From positions 1 through 7,214 of the forward strand of contig JAIBDA010000068.1 in assembly GCA_024679635.1 (NCBI GenBank): a stretch of 7,214 nucleotides of DNA, in the 5' to 3' direction. This document shows positions 6,306 to 7,214 of this stretch, in pieces. The position numbers and the translations under genes are program-made. Source of the DNA: Amphritea sp. Its GTDB lineage: Bacteria > Pseudomonadota > Gammaproteobacteria > Pseudomonadales > Nitrincolaceae. Numbering within the stretch: position 1 is the stretch's first letter; the number at the start of each line of letters is the position of its first letter. The notes below the pieces were generated by a model that had not been told where the DNA came from, ran no database searches, and was given only the letters and a program-made list of their open reading frames with translations.

Positions 6306-7214
6306 ATGGCAGCATTTGGAACTGTGTTCATGCCTGAAATGGCAATCTCCTGGTTTGATGGCACTCGCTGGAGTGAGGCTGAGGTAGTCAACAGCGATAG
6401 CCTGCAATTGCATCCAGGAGCACATGTACTGCACTATTCCAGCACCTGCTTTGAGGGCTTGAAAGCATTTCGTCATGAGGATGGCTCGGTCAATATTTTC
6501 CGGATGGACCGAAATATTGACCGTTTCACCCAGAGTAGCGAGCTACTGGCACTGCCAGAGATCAACAAAGCGGCCACCGGCAAGATGATTCTCGATATCG
6601 TTACCCGCTTTAAGGCTGACGTTCCTGAGCCTCCAGGCTCTATGTATATCCGCCCAACTCACTTTGGCACTGAGCCAGCCATTGGTAAGGCCGCATCTCC
6701 CTCGGTGACATCCTGCCAATATATATTGCTATCCCCTGTAGGTGACTACTTCTCCGGCGGCGGCGCTCCGCTGCGCTTATTGCTTGAAGAAAATGGCGCT
6801 CGCTGTGCTGCACATATGGGCATGATCAAAAGTGGGGGTAACTACGCCAGTGCTCTGCAGCCCATCATGAAAGCTAAACGGGAGCTCAACGCCGATCAGG
6901 TTCTCTTTTGCCCAGACGGCGATGTACAGGAAACAGGCGCAGCCAACTTCCTACTGATCGATGGCAACGAAGTCATCACTAAAGCCTTGGATGAAAGCTT
7001 CCTGCACGGGGTAACCCGCGACTCAATACTGACCATCGCCCGAGACCTGGGTATGGATGTTCAGGAACGTCAGCTTACTATTGAAGAGTTATTAGAACGA
7101 GCGGCTAAGCCCGGTTGTGAAGCGGCTCTTTCGGGCACGGCAGCGGTACTCACACCGGTAGGTACTCTGATCCATAACGGAAAAGAATACCCTGTTGGTA
7201 ACGGTGAGACAGGC
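6306..7214 (+). CDS. ilvE: Branched-chain amino acid aminotransferase (IlvE, 3' end outside the window)
   Basis: The frame is open from ATG 6306 to the window end, giving 303 residues of an enzyme usually about 300-360 residues long, so the C-terminus is missing. It is a fold-type IV PLP aminotransferase that interconverts branched-chain 2-oxo acids and glutamate with Val, Leu or Ile in the cytoplasm. Seen: ISWFDGTRW near the start; HYSSTCFEGLKAFR at 43-56; YIRPTHFG; IKSGGNYASAL with the PLP-binding Lys at 175; QETGAANFLL, carrying the cofactor-contacting Glu; LHGVTRDSIL; and SGTAAVLTPVG close to the edge. The CFEGLKAFR and GGNYA pattern resembles the group found in Pseudomonas-type and eukaryotic-type enzymes more than E. 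coli IlvE. Codon use is more G+C-rich than in the ligase gene. It diverges from waaC across the shared intergenic region. D-amino-acid transaminase or aminodeoxychorismate lyase, from the same fold family, fit less well in length and motifs. Confidence 0.93.
   Translation, partial: MAAFGTVFMPEMAISWFDGTRWSEAEVVNSDSLQLHPGAHVLHYSSTCFEGLKAFRHEDGSVNIFRMDRNIDRFTQSSELLALPEINKAATGKMILDIVTRFKADVPEPPGSMYIRPTHFGTEPAIGKAASPSVTSCQYILLSPVGDYFSGGGAPLRLLLEENGARCAAHMGMIKSGGNYASALQPIMKAKRELNADQVLFCPDGDVQETGAANFLLIDGNEVITKALDESFLHGVTRDSILTIARDLGMDVQERQLTIEELLERAAKPGCEAALSGTAAVLTPVGTLIHNGKEYPVGNGETG

Noticed and set aside
1..7214. CRISPR arrays, tRNA/rRNA genes, insertion sequences, phage attachment sites
   Set aside because: No regularly spaced repeats, RNA gene signatures, transposase-like products or terminal inverted repeats were seen on either strand.

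Overview
The window looks like part of the lipopolysaccharide/lipo-oligosaccharide (LPS/LOS) assembly region of a gammaproteobacterium. The organism call rests on three things: an LpxL-type lipid A acyltransferase, a WaaC heptosyltransferase I whose N-terminus is nearly that of the enterobacterial enzyme, and a branched-chain aminotransferase next to the waa genes, a neighbourhood known from Pseudomonas and relatives. Base composition is moderate, with the glycan genes visibly richer in A+T than the aminotransferase gene. A marine Oceanospirillales/Alteromonadales-like bacterium would fit, but the sequence alone does not settle the genus.

Layout. Positions 1-5068 (+ strand) form one tightly packed, probably single transcription unit: the 3' part of an lpxL-type acyltransferase gene (cut by the window edge), a KpsS/KpsC-like glycosyltransferase (4-bp ATGA overlap), a small glycosyltransferase with sialyltransferase-like motifs (another ATGA overlap), a multi-membrane-span O-antigen ligase/polymerase family protein, and a GT2-family glycosyltransferase overlapping its end. 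After 5 bp, waaC runs in the opposite direction (5074-6063, minus strand, TTG start). A 242-bp divergent intergenic region (6064-6305) follows, carrying a good extended -10 promoter for waaC and an A+T-rich leader before ilvE. ilvE (6306 onward, + strand) runs off the right edge.

How the genes work together. WaaC adds the first heptose to Kdo2-lipid A and LpxL-type enzymes complete lipid A acylation. The three soluble glycosyltransferases probably build or decorate the outer core or a short surface glycan, and the ligase-family membrane protein would join a lipid-linked glycan to the core in the periplasm (or polymerise it). ilvE is a housekeeping amino-acid gene with its own orientation.

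The most interesting part is 733-2903: two adjacent GT-B-like genes that each carry an acidic-Gly motif, an HP motif and a Ser-Thr motif, the pattern shared by bacterial sialyltransferases and KpsS/KpsC Kdo transferases, yet with no capsule exporter genes in view. This suggests a Kdo- or nonulosonate-bearing core extension that I cannot match to a described pathway.
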